The notes under the pieces: generated by a model | Database searches by the model: none | Seen by the model: only the letters and a program-made list of their open reading frames with translations | What the model was told of the DNA's origin: nothing | Position numbers and translations under genes: made by a program | In this document: in pieces, positions 1 to 14,000 of the stretch | Layout of the letters: each line of letters opens with the position of its first letter | Position numbering within the stretch: position 1 is the first letter of the stretch | NCBI GenBank assembly: GCA_958496175.1 | Contig: OY292278.1 | Span: 51,646,001 to 51,710,000 of the forward strand | Source of the DNA: Sisyra terminalis | Taxonomy: Eukaryota > Arthropoda > Insecta > Neuroptera > Sisyridae | Length of the DNA stretch: 64,000 nt | Direction: 5' to 3'

Positions 1-297
1 GTAGTTTGCGAAGAAGAAACCGAAACCGAATACACTGAAGATGTAAAATCTTCAAAAAAGTTCGTCAAAAAAGACACTTATGATGAACAATTGAATCAAT
101 CTAATGCGACAACGTCAAGAAAATCGATCAACAAAATGTATTCCAACGAAACAGAAGACGAATTTGATGTTTTTGGAAAAAGTGTTGCAATTCAGTTGCG
201 GCAGCTGTGCCTGAAAGATGCACTGAATACTCAAGTGAAAATAATCACACTTTTGACACAAGCCAGACTAAATAAAACACGTGATTCCGAGGATTAA
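1..297 (+). CDS. 3' end of an unidentified gene (partial; BESS/MADF-like tail)
   Basis: The frame is open from the first base of the window to a TAA stop, giving about 98 residues with the 5' part missing. The first half is acidic and lysine-rich and looks disordered. The last 40 residues (around DEFDVFGKSVAIQLRQL then ALNTQVKIITLLTQARL) look like a short pair of amphipathic helices. Tails of this pattern close many insect MADF/BESS-type DNA-binding proteins, so a transcription-factor C-terminus is my guess, but the diagnostic MADF domain would lie outside the window. Codon use is ordinary and no break is visible. An AATAAA follows 50 bp after the stop, which fits a real gene end. That this is coding is fairly sure; the family is an inference from a short motif. 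Confidence 0.65.
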   Translation, partial: VVCEEETETEYTEDVKSSKKFVKKDTYDEQLNQSNATTSRKSINKMYSNETEDEFDVFGKSVAIQLRQLCLKDALNTQVKIITLLTQARLNKTRDSED

Positions 298-347
298 ATT
301 AAACATAGATATATATGTTTTATTGTAAAATTTATTTATGAAATGTT

Positions 348-353
348 AATAAA
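348..353 (+). promoter_or_regulatory. Polyadenylation signal AATAAA of the left-edge gene
   Basis: A canonical AATAAA lies about 50 bp after the TAA of the partial left-edge gene and is followed by a T-rich stretch. Its position fits a short 3' UTR. Confidence 0.5.
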
Positions 354-2035
354 AATGTTTAATCAATTGAATATTGCTTACATTTTTTTTTTATTGATCC
401 ATCAAGGAATACGGGAAACGTTTGAGAAAACAGGAAAAGCGCGTGCGTTTAGTTATTTGTATGTAGATGTCGTTAGTGTAAGGAAAGCCTCATTGATTAT
501 TGTTTAAAGCTCGGCCGTAGTAAAAGCTCACGTAAACATTGCTAAGCAATGAGATTGTACGTTTCAATATGATTTTTGAAAAAAACTACTTTTTTTTAAG
601 TTGAACATGACTGTTGCGTTCTTATACTGACAATTTTGATGTTTTCGTTGGAACAAGAGAAAATTTTATTCGTTTACTTTTCTCGTTCTACCCCACACAA
701 CACCCTTACGTTAGTTCACATTTAGATATTCGATCGAGAAATTTTACGTTCAAAAAATGGATTGAAATCAATTTAATTTCGTGGGTTCGAAGAGTATTTG
801 AAAAAAAATACAGTAGAAAAAAAAAATGGAAATGCCCTACGAAAAGTAATTTAAGCATTGGGTTTTGAAAACTTTAAGGATGTGATTGGTTAACTATTAA
901 ATTTTAGTGTTAAATATTAAAAAAATATTTTTATATTAAAATAAATATCTTCATAAAATGTGAAAAAAAAAATAAAGCAATACCTATAATTTATTGTGTT
1001 ACTTGTTTGTACTGAAAGAATTGTTCTGTGAGTTTTCCACAAAACAAATATAATATAAAATTTTTCAACGACGTGGCATTAAAAATTGAAATTTTTCAAA
1101 TCTCAACTTATGTGATACTATACGGAGCGGAGAATAGGAAAAATTTGTGGTCAAAAAGCTAAAGGGATGCCGTGGAAAAAACCAGTAAGAATCTCATCAA
1201 AAAATCATTCTCAAAAGCTACAACTGTTGCACATAAAACTTTATTTTACAAAATTGATGTTCAATATCATTTGCACGACAGTGTGTAGAATAGATAATCG
1301 GAAACGTTTGCCAAAAAATCTACTCTCTCCCCAGCCTTTACCACGAAGTAGGAACAATTTCATTTTCGCATGCTCTTCAGTAATCATTTTTCCATTATGA
1401 AACGTAGCGAAATTATTTTCCCATTGCTCAGGAAAAATTGAAGAGAAATTTCCTCAATTTTCACCAAGCTTTTCCTTATCATTCTAACCAAGTTTTTCTT
1501 ACGTAGCCACACATACCATATCGAATATATTTCATATTATCACGCAATTCGTGCCCCCAAAATCCCGTTACCCGTGGAACATTCCTTGTCAATTTTATTA
1601 ATTCATATGAAAAGAGAATAGCAAAAAATCTTATTTATTTAATCTCTATATGTTACGTCGGTATATACAATTGTATATAAATGGACATCGATTTTTCAAA
1701 GTTCACCTATCTAAAATTCATTTCTGTTTTAATAAAACACTACGAATTATCTTCTCGACATTATGTTTGAAATTATTTAATTGTACAGTAAAATTTTCTT
1801 GAATAGGATGTTAAAGTTTTTTTCTTGTATGAAATGACGATGTCATAACAGTAGAAAACCTCGAGTTGAAGCGAAGGTTCTATATTATAGGTCAAGGCTA
1901 GGTCATATTCTATTTAAAATGGAATGAAAATTGAACGCAAGGAAATAAATCGGTAGTGAGATTTTATGTTGTGAAACATTTCTTATTGTTTTTTTCCTTT
2001 TTTTTTTTTTTTTTTTGAGATTAATCTTAATTGTA
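354..2035. other. Intergenic / dysc 5' region, no supported gene
   Basis: This is AT-rich sequence between the left-edge gene and the first recognisable dysc coding exon. Short open frames near 614-868 and 1167-1400 lack coding character and splice context. A pyrimidine run ending in TGTAG at about 2035 is a likely splice acceptor, so an untranslated or N-terminal dysc exon probably lies upstream. I could not place its promoter. Confidence 0.5.
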
Positions 2036-2077
2036 GAGTGCTACGTGACAATCATAGAAGAAACGCATAGGTCAATA

Positions 2078-5000
2078 ATGCGTATAGGCGATGAGTACAC
2101 GTCAGAGTTGGCTGAATTCGGTGGTGGACACGGCTTTGGCTTGGGGGGTGGAGGTGGTGGAGGTCCAACACGTTGGGGTTCCGTTCAAGGTGGTCACACG
2201 TGGAATAGAACCACTCCGCAACATACATCCCGTTTCCAGTCATCGGCTTCAAACTCCTACGAAGCGGAAGACGTTCTTTACGGAAACGAGAGATATGCAA
2301 CCGGAGCCAACATACCCCGTCCACGTTCGGGACTTTACTACTCACCACCAGGAACCTCTTACACAATTGTTGAAAGCGGTGGAGGTCACCATTCGCACCA
2401 CCATCGCGATCGGGAATATTCAAACACGCATCAATATAACACCAGCTCGAAAATGAATCCACGTGGTACGTATTTGGGTGGAAGCGGTAGTGGAAGTACC
2501 ACAGCGCTGCCAGCTCCATCCTCAAACACGGCTCCATCAAGTCGAACATCAACACTGGCCAACAACAAAAAGCGACCCATTAGTCCAGAACAAGTACTGC
2601 GGTTATTTGGCAATAATAATGTAGGACATAATTCAACGTCTTCGTACACTAACGATAAGTCGGGAGGACTGCGACGATCTCCTGCTAGCAGTCCTGCGTC
2701 AACAACGCACCATCATCATCACAACGCAAACCGTTCGTATCAAACTCCAAGCATCCACGAACTTTCTACACGCACTGTTACAATGGTTCGAGATCCTCCG
2801 GATGGCACACATGGTTTTGGCATCTGCGTCAAAGGCGGCAAAGATGCAGGTATGATTAACAAGTCCCGCAAACTCATTTTCTTCTCTCTTGAATTCCATC
2901 TGTTTCATTTAGTCTTGTATTTCATTGTCTAATTTAATGTCTTTCCTTTTGCTACTTCTTCCCGCTACAAGTCAAAGGTATGTTCCTTTGACTGCACATT
3001 TTAGAACTAAGTCGCCAAACCTGGAATATCATCTATATATTGAAAAAAAACTGAAGTTTATGACCTCTAGATTCCTAATAAATTCACCAAATTACTTTTC
3101 CGATTGAAAATTGACCCAACTAGTCGATATAGATTATTTTCTCTCGAATTAGAAAACTATTCATTTTCATTTAGATTGTCGATAGCTTAGACCGTAGAAC
3201 TGCTGTAAAATATGCCAGTTAGATGTCTACATTTTTCAAGGTCTAGTATAAATCAGTTGAATGAAAGAGAATAGAAGAATTTTGATTTTCAGATGAGTAT
3301 GCATCTAAATCTTTTTCTTCTGCTCATTTTTTTCCTTTTGAATCAAGTCAAGGGTACGTTTTTCTAAGTTAAAACTAAAATTAAATAAAGCATTTCGAAA
3401 ACCATACTCGACTTGCGTAATATCATTAAGTCAAATAAAATATATTATGCAAACACCTTGCAAACGATGGTAACTTTTGGTTGATTTGTTTATGGAGATG
3501 CGTACTGAAAATATTTTTTATTAAATTAATCGTTATAGTGATCATAATTAGTTATTTGAAAAGTCGAAAATTGGATTATCGTTAGATAAAGATCAAAAAA
3601 GAACGTAAACATACTTTTGGGAAAAAGTTTAATGTGTTATAAACAAATTTGGTTGCCTATACTAGTATATGCAGTGGTATAGGCAACCAATCGTGCATTC
3701 ATGTTTAGTGTATTGACGATATTTTTTATCACGAAGATCAAATTTTTCTTTCATTGTTGGAAGATTTAGTCTGTTTAGTGTCTCTTTTGGTTGTATCCCT
3801 TTCCTCGATGTGATTTCAAGACTCGAATTCGTTTTCAGCAAATTCAATCCAATTTACAAATTGTCATTTATAGATGTCTACTTAAATTTTAACAATGTAG
3901 TATAATTGTAACCCAAAAAAACGTGCTTTTGATCAATTTAAATAAAAAAGAAATGAATTTCTAAGTTTGGTTACTTCCTTCTACGTTTTGTCTAAAATTG
4001 AATCTAAATGTTGTTAAAAATAATCACAAATTAACGAATTTTAGGTGTTGGTGTATATATTTCAAGAGTGGAAGAGGGAAGTGTGGCGGAAAGAGCCGGC
4101 CTTAGGCCGGGTGATTCGATTTTAGAGGTTAACGGCACTCCATTTACGGCAATTTCTCATGAAGAAGCGTTAAAAGTATGATGCCAATTCAGTATGGGAA
4201 AATGTTTGTTACAAATATTTTTTGTAGATGTTAAAATCGTGTAGGAAAATTAGTATGACGGTCAGATCGCCAACGTTACCTGGTGCATTGAATGCCGGAG
4301 GACAGCCGGGTCCAGGTCCTAATAGTTTTATAATGAGACAAACGTGTTCCTGGATGGATCGACAAGGGCGTCCCGTTTCACCTCCCGTAGAGTATCAACG
4401 GGTGCGCCAATGGACGAAATCAAGTTCCACGGGGTCGGGAGCAATACGACGTGTAGATCTGTGCATAGATCCGGGACAGAGTTTGGGTTTGATGATACGC
4501 GGTGGTGTTGAGTATAATTTAGGAATTTTCATCACGGGTGTCGACAAAGATTCGGTTGCGGATCGAGCCGGCCTTTTGGTAGATTGATTATTTGGCATTA
4601 TTTGCTTGGTGTTTTTATGTTTGAAAAACTTTTAGATTGGGGATCAAATTCTCGAGGTGAATGGTCAAAGCTTTTTGGATGTAACGCACGACGAAGCTGT
4701 GAATCAGTTGAAATATCATAAGAGGATGTCGTTGGTGGTGAGAGACGTTGGAAAAGTTCCGCACTCGTGCACATCGTACGACAAAGAGTTTTGGGACTAT
4801 CCGAGTGTTTCTTCGTCGACGTCTCTCGGTGGTTTGGGCTTTGGCGGAGCCCCAAGTGGTAGATTACGTTCGGCTGCGTTGCAAATGGTGGAGGAGAAAG
4901 CTCGGTGTGTTTTGCCAAAAAGTGACTTTCCGACTTTGTGCTACTATACAGATGAATATATTTGTCGCCGGATGACTGTAGACGCGTTTGTTTCGGTTAT

Positions 5001-8000
5001 GTTAGAACTGCTAAACACGCCCGAAAAGTACACACTTTTGACTGAACTAAGAGAGATAATCGGACTGGACGATCGAAGCAGATTCGACGAATTGGTCTAT
5101 CGTTGTGAAACCGATCCACGGGCTCGTGATATTCATAGGGATTATGATATTAGACATTCGAGAGTAAGCAATTCTTTCACAACAATTACCATTCATAAAA
5201 TTTACATATTGTCTTTTTTTTTCGCAGAGAAAACCGGGAATGTCGCTATCGGATAACACACATTCTTTGTTGATGTCAAGTTTGCATGATATGTCGGGAC
5301 CGGTAAGTAAAGTGACTAACAATAAAGCAATTCCTCACAATTGAAATACACCATAATGTTCACGTCGTTCACTCTTTTCCAAATCCTCAACTAACACACA
5401 TTTTTCAGCTGTAGTTTTTGCTTTATTTAGCATTCTTAAAATTTCTTTTTTCTACTCTCCAATTTGTTCATACATAGGTGTGACATATTTCTTACTGAAA
5501 CTGATATTGCAAATATTCGAACAAAATAACGGAAAATTTTTTTTCGTCAAAGAACAATTTCGAAAATAGAATGTTCAGTAAGGAAATATTCGAATCTATT
5601 ATGAGTGCTACTTAATCGCCTTGGCATGTAAAATAATTTCGTTCTTTGGTGACAGAACTTGTGGGTGCTATACGGTAGAATAATTCTTTTTTTCCTTTAG
5701 GTATTTTTGAACTGCGTAATTTCCAATTCTTATTTGACTGCTGTTTTTTTATCCATTTATATATAATATATAGAAAGTATTTATTCATTGAATTATTACC
5801 ATAGTGCGAGTTTTCTTGAGCTATTTTATATCCATTTTTATAATGCGTAATCAAGTATTTTAAAGTTTCTGTTCTTTATCTTATATTATTATCATATTAT
5901 TATCCTTTTTGATGCACAATTATAGTTTCGAATGCAGTTGACTTTTGTCAAATTTTAACTAATTTTTATAATAGTACGTTTGAGAAAGAGCATATAATTA
6001 TAGATATTTCTTCTTGCGAAAGTGGAATGCATCGTTACGTTGTTCAAGGCTCAGTTTTCAATTCGTTTTTTACTGAAAATGAGTTTTAGACATTTTTTAT
6101 AAAGGTCAATTGAAAAATTAGTGTTTTTTAAATGTTATCTTCCAAAAAAAAAAAACAGACTTCAACATTTTAACAAAGCGGTTTAAATAACAGTAACATA
6201 TAAAATTAGTCAATTTATAAACAAAAACTTCAAGCTTTTTTCACTTTACTACAGTAACATTGGTTAAACAAACAAAAATCATTGACTTTTTGGTTTTTAA
6301 TGCGAAAAAATATTTTTTACTATAACAAAAATAATATTCCCAACGAGCGCAAGGGTATCACTAGGCAATAAACATAAGACTGCTGAGAGTTTTTGTTTGT
6401 TTGGCGAATGTTTCTCTTGTTGAAAGGAATATCATTTTTGCAAGAAAAAATTAAAACAAAATTGCAGACAATGACGGATGTAAAATGTTGGCCGATTTGA
6501 TGAACGCATGTTGATATGAGGTTTACTTGTGCCAATCACTGCACTTGCATAAAAGTTATTGCAAGTAATGAAAAAAAAAAAAACAAAAAAATTTTCACAT
6601 AATATTGATCCTAAAACTTGTATAGCCATAGACAGAGTTACCAATCCTAAACCTAATAATCAACTATGATCGAAATAAAAGAAGCGGTCAATGATTTAAG
6701 ACTATTCGCAAAACTCCTTAAACATCATTTTCTTTTTATAAATTCAGGTAATACTGAAGAATAAAATAATCAACAAAGTGAACTCAAAAAAAAAAAATTG
6801 TTTGAAAACTTGCTGGTGTTTTTGGTAGGTTTTAATGTGAGGCATTTTGCATTTAAAACACCTAAAACTTGGAAAAATTCAAACAACTATGTTACTGTGT
6901 AAGCGATAGAATCAAATATCTGGAGCCCTATGCTATATACATTTTTCCAATTATATTGTAATTAAACATGTAATTGATTTATTTGATACCAAGTATGGTA
7001 CACTGAATCATTTATAAATGCAATACGCTTAAGATTGTAATTTCATAAATTTTCCTGACAACAGACAAGTGTTAATGGGTAGTTTTAAATTTATACCATA
7101 ATAATTTTTCGTATTTTTTGCTAGAGTATGCTTCAAATTAATCAAATTATATCTATATTTTTTTGTAGAAATAATTCGGAAGTCTTCAAATTAAATTTTT
7201 CATGCACTAGATTTAGAAATTTTTGTAGATAACTCAAAACAAAAATTGCAATTAAGACAAATCAGATGATCAATGTTTTGTTGCATAAAATGGCTTAATT
7301 AAAGCTTAAATATGTTTCAGACTTGAAAAGCCTGAATTGTTTCACTCAAAAATTATATTTAAACATAATGTTTTTATTTTGGCTACAAAGTTTGTAATGT
7401 TTGTATGTATAAGAAGAAATAAGACTTATCATTAACATTTAATAATTAATTTATTATAATGATTATTTTTTTTTTGTTTAATCAGACCACTTTTGCTTGA
7501 ATATCAATAACATATTTGACAACGTATTATCCTTAATGTTGTACTATCTTATTGTTATAAAGTTTCTATAGCCATTAAACATTAAAGGAATGGAATGATA
7601 AAAATTAAATTTCATTCTTTTATAGTTCAATTTTATGATCTTTTCCAAATTGTATCCTTGGGGATACAAGGACGACTAATTAAAATTATTGAATAATTGA
7701 TAAATTCGCAAGGACGTCTAACGATTGAATTCCTCGTATCCCTACTTGATTATATCAAATTTTATTTGTATTTCAAACTTCATTAGTACTATCCTTATTA
7801 CGATAAACTTATTGTTATGCCGATTATTTTGTAATTAGATGCCTGAGGAAGCTCAAATAAAATTTTAATTGGTATATGTTAACGATATGTCTAATTTTTT
7901 GTCGTGCAAAACAGTTTAATTATTTTGAAATAATAACAAAAAAGGCAAATGTCTGAAACAATTTTGAACAATTTATATTATATACCTTTCAAGCAATTAG

Positions 8001-11000
8001 TTTCTTTTTGTTTCTTTGTATGCTCTCTATTTCTGCTCTTTCTCTCCTCTCTTGGCTGTCGTAGAAAATGTCGGAAAAACTAGTCGCGTTTAGTGCATTT
8101 TTTTTTTTTTTTTGGGGGAAATTAACGTACAAACGGACCGGTAAATTTCAGGACTATGGTGGATGTGAAAGTGATCAAGAGTTTCGGTCACCCAGCGAGG
8201 ATTCGGGTCTGGGATTAGCGATGGCCGACAAAAAGAATGCTAGGTGAGAGTATGAACTTTAAATATGGGACAAAGCCGAGATTTTGTTTTTCGTTTTCGG
8301 TTTTGGTTTTATTTGTGTTGGATGTGAATTTAGGCTGATGCGAAGACCGGCCAGCGCCACACCGGGGTGTGAGGCATGGTACGGGTCGCACAGTGGAGCT
8401 CCCGGAGGGTCCATTCAACCCTCGGGGGCATCCCATCGGGTGCCACAGCAACGGCAAAAGTCTGCGTCGCAACAACAACAACAAAAGCCTTCGCAACATC
8501 AACGTGCTTCCTCGGCTTCACCGCCTGCCATCACTAACACTTCCGATTTGGACGAAGATACCACCCATAATCAGGTCAGACTTGAACTCTCAAAACAAAC
8601 TTTTTGAAGGAAATTATTGTGTGTATTATAAACACGGACGATATCTTATGAAACGTGTGTTTTAACCGTATTAACACCAAACAAATTCTGTCACAGAAAA
8701 CATTTTCATTCGAAATTTCACTCATTCGTACAATGTACATATTCAATTGGCATTTGTTATTTGATCAAATCTCATAAGATTAGACTACTGAATTCTTATT
8801 TTTGTAGGATTATGGTAATGGAGATGAAGGCGCACCAGGACGGAGAAGTCGGCGGCATTCAAGTCCCGGCGATAGCCGGTCGGGAAGTGCGACGGCTTTG
8901 CACCAAACCGATTTCGACGATGACACGGTAAAGAATCCCATTAATTACATTAGACGTTAAGCTGTGGATTGTGACGATTTCATTATCGTCTCGGCCCCGT
9001 CAAAAGTTTCCAGGTCAACTTTCATTTTATCTCGCTTCGAACTTTCTCTGTTTCATCTACGTCTCAATGTCTCTTTATCTTAATGTCTTTCTCCTAAGCT
9101 TTCCTCAATCTTTGCCTCGTTAATGAATGCAAAACAGGAAGTAGTAATATGATAAAAATTTAATTAAAAAGTAAAAAAAACAAATCTCAGTTACATAATA
9201 CTATCATGAATCGATAATCGCTGCAACGTATCGGCCGTTTTGGTGAACTCTCGGTTCGAATCACCGATTTTATTTGTACTGTTTTCATTGTCTACGTTGT
9301 AATCTTTTGGTGGATCGTTGGGACGAGTCGGTCGAGCCATTTCCTGGCTGAATTTCGGACGTGGAATTCGCATTCGTCGGACGTCCATCAGATATGATTC
9401 CATTTTTATGGTCTCTCGTTGACAATCTAAAAGAAAATAGTCAATGGCTAAGAGATGAATCACTCGTGGATGGAGATACAGTTATAATTTATGAAAGGTG
9501 TCCCCTCAGATGAATCACTTGCGAATCAAGACCACTTTACATCTGATATTAGTAAATAATAACGGAATATTACCCATAACTAAGATCTGATCTAGAGAGG
9601 AGCATTTGATTCGACCCAGTTACCTTATTTTCACTATAAAAGCCAGTTCCTTCTCATTTTCCAACTTTAGTTGAAGCAGATAGGAAAAAAAAAACAACGA
9701 AACGAATGGAAAATTTTACCGTTGCAATCATAAAGATAACACAACAGTTAAACACTTAGCCGAATGCAACATTTTATTGTTAAATTGTAAAAAAAAAAAC
9801 ATACGAATTACCTTTTTCAAAACACAATTTCATTCCATAATTCATTTGATTTTTGTTTTCAATTATTTTCACTAGCGAGCTATGTTGCTTCCACTGATAA
9901 TGACACTGAAATTTGTTGAAAAAACTGTAAATTTTTAAAATTTCCACTACTTAATTAACTTTTGGTCTTTTGTATGTTCTTGAAGAGGACAACGTGTGAG
10001 TGTGTTGTCGATTAGATTTGAGAACTGAATGTTGAAGACATTCAGAGCTAAGACCAGTCATGGGTCTGGTAAGATGCGAAGGTGGGGTGAGCAGACCAGA
10101 AAAAGTACGAAAGAGAAGATACGAAGACGAAAAAGGTGGAAGGCAGGCGACGTGGAAGAGGTGGAATCATTCATAATTTATAATCCAGTTGTTATAAATC
10201 ATAACAGGAAATGAAAGAAGTTCCATGCTTGGAGGGTCTGTGCTGGTGATATTTATGATATCATGTTTGATAATGATTTGTAAAATGTTGCAATTGCTGA
10301 AAGAAATCGTTTCGAATACTATTAAAGCATAGAGGGTCTGAAATTTCACAGGTTTTCATTATTGCCGCAACTAGTTTAGTTATGAAAAGAGTTTGTTAAA
10401 CTGAAAATTTAAGCAGTGATTAGATATTACTTTCATTTTTAATTAAAAACTTTAAGAAAAATATTTACTAAAAGATTTTTATCAGGCATAGTTTTGTTGC
10501 GAATTCAGTGGTTCGAAGAGTTCTTGTCGATGATTGAAGAGCCAAAGAACTAGAAGACCTCCGGTATAGCTTTATAACTACGAAGTACACTTGATAACAG
10601 TGATGTTAAATTGCTGAAGAATTTCTTCTAGAAATAAGTAGCTACTGTCCAGACCAAAATCAACAACACTGGAACAAAATAATCGTGAATCGAAGACGAA
10701 ATCTTGCACAGAGTTTCCAAAGTTATCGTTGAAGCCGTTACCGATAGAAGAGAGATTTTTGAGCAGCTCATTAAGAGTTTGTAATATTCAAAAATTAACG
10801 TGAGAGTGTAAGCAGACAATTGGTGCTCCAGAGAGAGAAACATTCACATTTTTTGTTATTCAGATAGTAGCATTTTTCGAATGAAAAACCAACTTTCATT
10901 AAGGATGAAATTCAAATTCCCACTTTTAAAATTTCTGTTTACATCTCTGTCGGTAACTTTTTATTCGATTCATTTCCAAAAAACTAGTCAAATAAGCAAT

Positions 11001-14000
11001 AGATAATATTCAACAACTGCTTCTCTAATTCCAACAATTTTACAAATCAACTCCAATCGCTCTCACTCGACCCAATTTCCAAACGTTAATTCCAGTTTTA
11101 ACGAATCAAATGCTTACCTTAACATATTAAAAACCAGACGACTGCCACAATCAAACTAGATTTTACCTATCACCAACTCACAATATCGAGAAACCAATTT
11201 CGTAGAAGAAAAAACGACACTTATTAGCCTCAATATAGCTTTCTAATTTCCCCAGTTTCTTAGCTCTTCCGTTTCAAATTATTAACGATAACGCAAAATC
11301 TAAAATATATATATATTTATTTTTAATTTTTGATACCTTTTAGACAATAAAACACATTTATTAAAGGAAAAATGTATGCATTTGTTCCATATAATGATCG
11401 AAAATCGGGGGATTCTGGCGTCTTCTTCATTACTCACTACTTGCATAATTCGCTCGACTCGTAATTAGTATCAGGTAAATTGAAAACAACACACCAACTT
11501 CCATAACATATCACACTTCATTATTATTCAAATTAAATAACGCAACAATTATTGCTATTAACACAATTCGTAATAATAGTAATAAACTTTTACTTTTTGG
11601 ACAAACCATAATATTACGATATCTACACGCGTTACAATTACTCAAATACTTGACCTGACAAATTTACACGTGTTAAAATTATGATCAACAAAAATGAATT
11701 GAAAACAAATGCTTTTTGTTTGACCTAATAGTGTTTCTCAAACTTAAAACATATGTGATTCTCATGTGAAACACGATTAGATCCTACTTAAGATCAATTT
11801 TGATTTCTTAGTAACTCAGTATATTTTTTAGGAATTAGAGTTCAAGTTTCTTGGTCAAGGACTAAGTACTCTTTCAGTTGTTATCATATTTTTTTTTTAT
11901 TTTCTAAAATGATACAAGGTCAAGTGCGACTGATTCTCCTGTGCCTACAATTAGAACAAATGCAAAGTTTATTTTTATGGATATTTGCAGACGTAATGGG
12001 TTCTTCATAATTAAAAACAATTAAAATCAAAACTTCCAAATTGACATCTCAATACAGTGAAACCCAGTACAACTAATCACTCGACCGTAATAATGCCTCC
12101 ATGTGCATATATCAATAAAACAAAAAAGTTTTAAATGCAAAATATGATTTTAACATTAGCAACAATCAAATGAGTTGGAACAACATAATGAAGGAGATAT
12201 AGACTAATGTATATTTATTCAAATTTTGGGCCTAAACAGTTTGAGAAACACTATTCGGCTACACGTGTGAAATCACATATGTATACTGATTCTTAAAAAA
12301 AAAAAACGAACCCAGAAATTTATTGTACCTTAGTTCCTGTTTCTGTATATTTAATTTTTTGGTTTTATGTTCTTTTCTCTTTTCTTTTTTACTTTCAAAA
12401 GTATCTATCTCTTGTTCTCTATTAAAAAATAAACTCTTCAATGTAACAACTCTAAAACTTTATGTAATATAATCATTAATTGAGAAAGAAAAGAAACTTT
12501 TTCCAATTTTAGAATAGAGAACCTTTGCCTTTATTTTTGTAATCATGTAGATAAGAGTTATATAAAACATTTCAACAATTTATTTTCAAAGTACCTAGGT
12601 AGATTTTCGTTAATTAAATAATATTTGATAAAGTATTATGAAAAATAATTACCTAGGCAATTGCAAATAGGAAGTAAATCGTATAATCAAATTTGACTAT
12701 TACCTGATAAGAATGCCTTCTTTTAGTTAAACAATATAAATCAAGTTAACTTTTCAAACAAAATACAATCAATCACTAGATTCTACTTGTTTTTTTTTGT
12801 CGCGAAACATATAATAATAACAACTGAATTGCGATAAAATTGGTAGTTTTTTTTTTTTAAAACAAGGCAATCTTATCAATTTAGCGATTAGATAGTGTCA
12901 GTTTATATTAATATAGGTTGATGCAAGTATCATATTTTTTAATTTGTAAATCATCGGTTGTTAAGAATACATAGGTTTGGGAAAGCGATTTCAGTTGACG
13001 GACTCATTTGTTTTTAGAGAAAAGAACAATTTTTCAAAAGGCATTTTTTAGTAGTTTTGGGTTTTTGTTTTGCTTTGTGCAGAGTGGTTACCTGGGCGGA
13101 CTGCGCTCCTGGACGCAGAAAGTCAAGTCTTGGTACTGGGGGCGACCGTTAGTAAGTTTAGAAAAAATTGCCGAACGAGAAATTTCATTTTGTTTTTTCT
13201 TTCGTTGTTCATATTAATTGTTACTGAGTGATTCATTGAAAATTTTCCATTTCGGAATCTTTGTTACGATGCAAAAAATAAAAGACTATCAATAAGTTTT
13301 CCATGCAATGTTATCCTCTGAAGATGAGCTTTGAATATACCTCAAGGTTCCTCAATTGTGTATCTTTGCAATGCCACAAACATTGTACTCTTTGCATTTT
13401 TCGTTCACGAGAGAATTATATGCATTGTTACTTAAATTCAAATAAAAGTTGTAATTGTTATCAAACAAAATGAAAGCAAAAAACTCGAACAAGATGAAAA
13501 AATGTTGGTCCGTCGAGCCGGATATACAAAACAAATAACTTATCTGTACACTTAAACAAATGCTCAAAAGTTAAAAATTCTAGGTGGCATTGTAAAGGCA
13601 AAGAAATAAAAAAATAAATGAATGGCATTGTAGATTGGGGGATGTAATTTAGGGAATTGTAACATCTGGAAAACCTATATCTCTGAAAAGAAAAGGTGAA
13701 AGTATATCGGAACTTTTTCTTTTTTTTTTTGCATAAACACAAAGAAACTATGACTACGGAATTTTCATTGAACCACATTGTATCAACCTTTAAATATTTA
13801 ATTGTAAAAAATGAAGGCGCAAAACTTGAATCAAAATCACTGTTTCATTTGTTTTATTTTAAGCAAGCTGTAGATTGGCTCAATAATTATATTGATTCTT
13901 TTGTTAATTTTTCATTGTTTTCTCGATTTTGTTTTGTCTAAAAAAATACATTGAAATTTCTTTCTTATTTTCTCTCTGTTCGTCTCTTAACTGTCCTCGT

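Noticed and set aside
614..868. 84-codon frame upstream of dysc
   Set aside because: Start context is poor, composition is noncoding, and it is not linked to any exon by splice phase.
2052..2555. Long minus-strand open frame opposite the first dysc exon
   Set aside because: It is a shadow of GC-rich coding sequence on the plus strand, which has PDZ homology and correct phase.
9245..9262. GGTTCGAATC, resembling a tRNA T-arm
   Set aside because: No acceptor stem or anticodon arm can be drawn around it, and it lies within the minus-strand small coding candidate.
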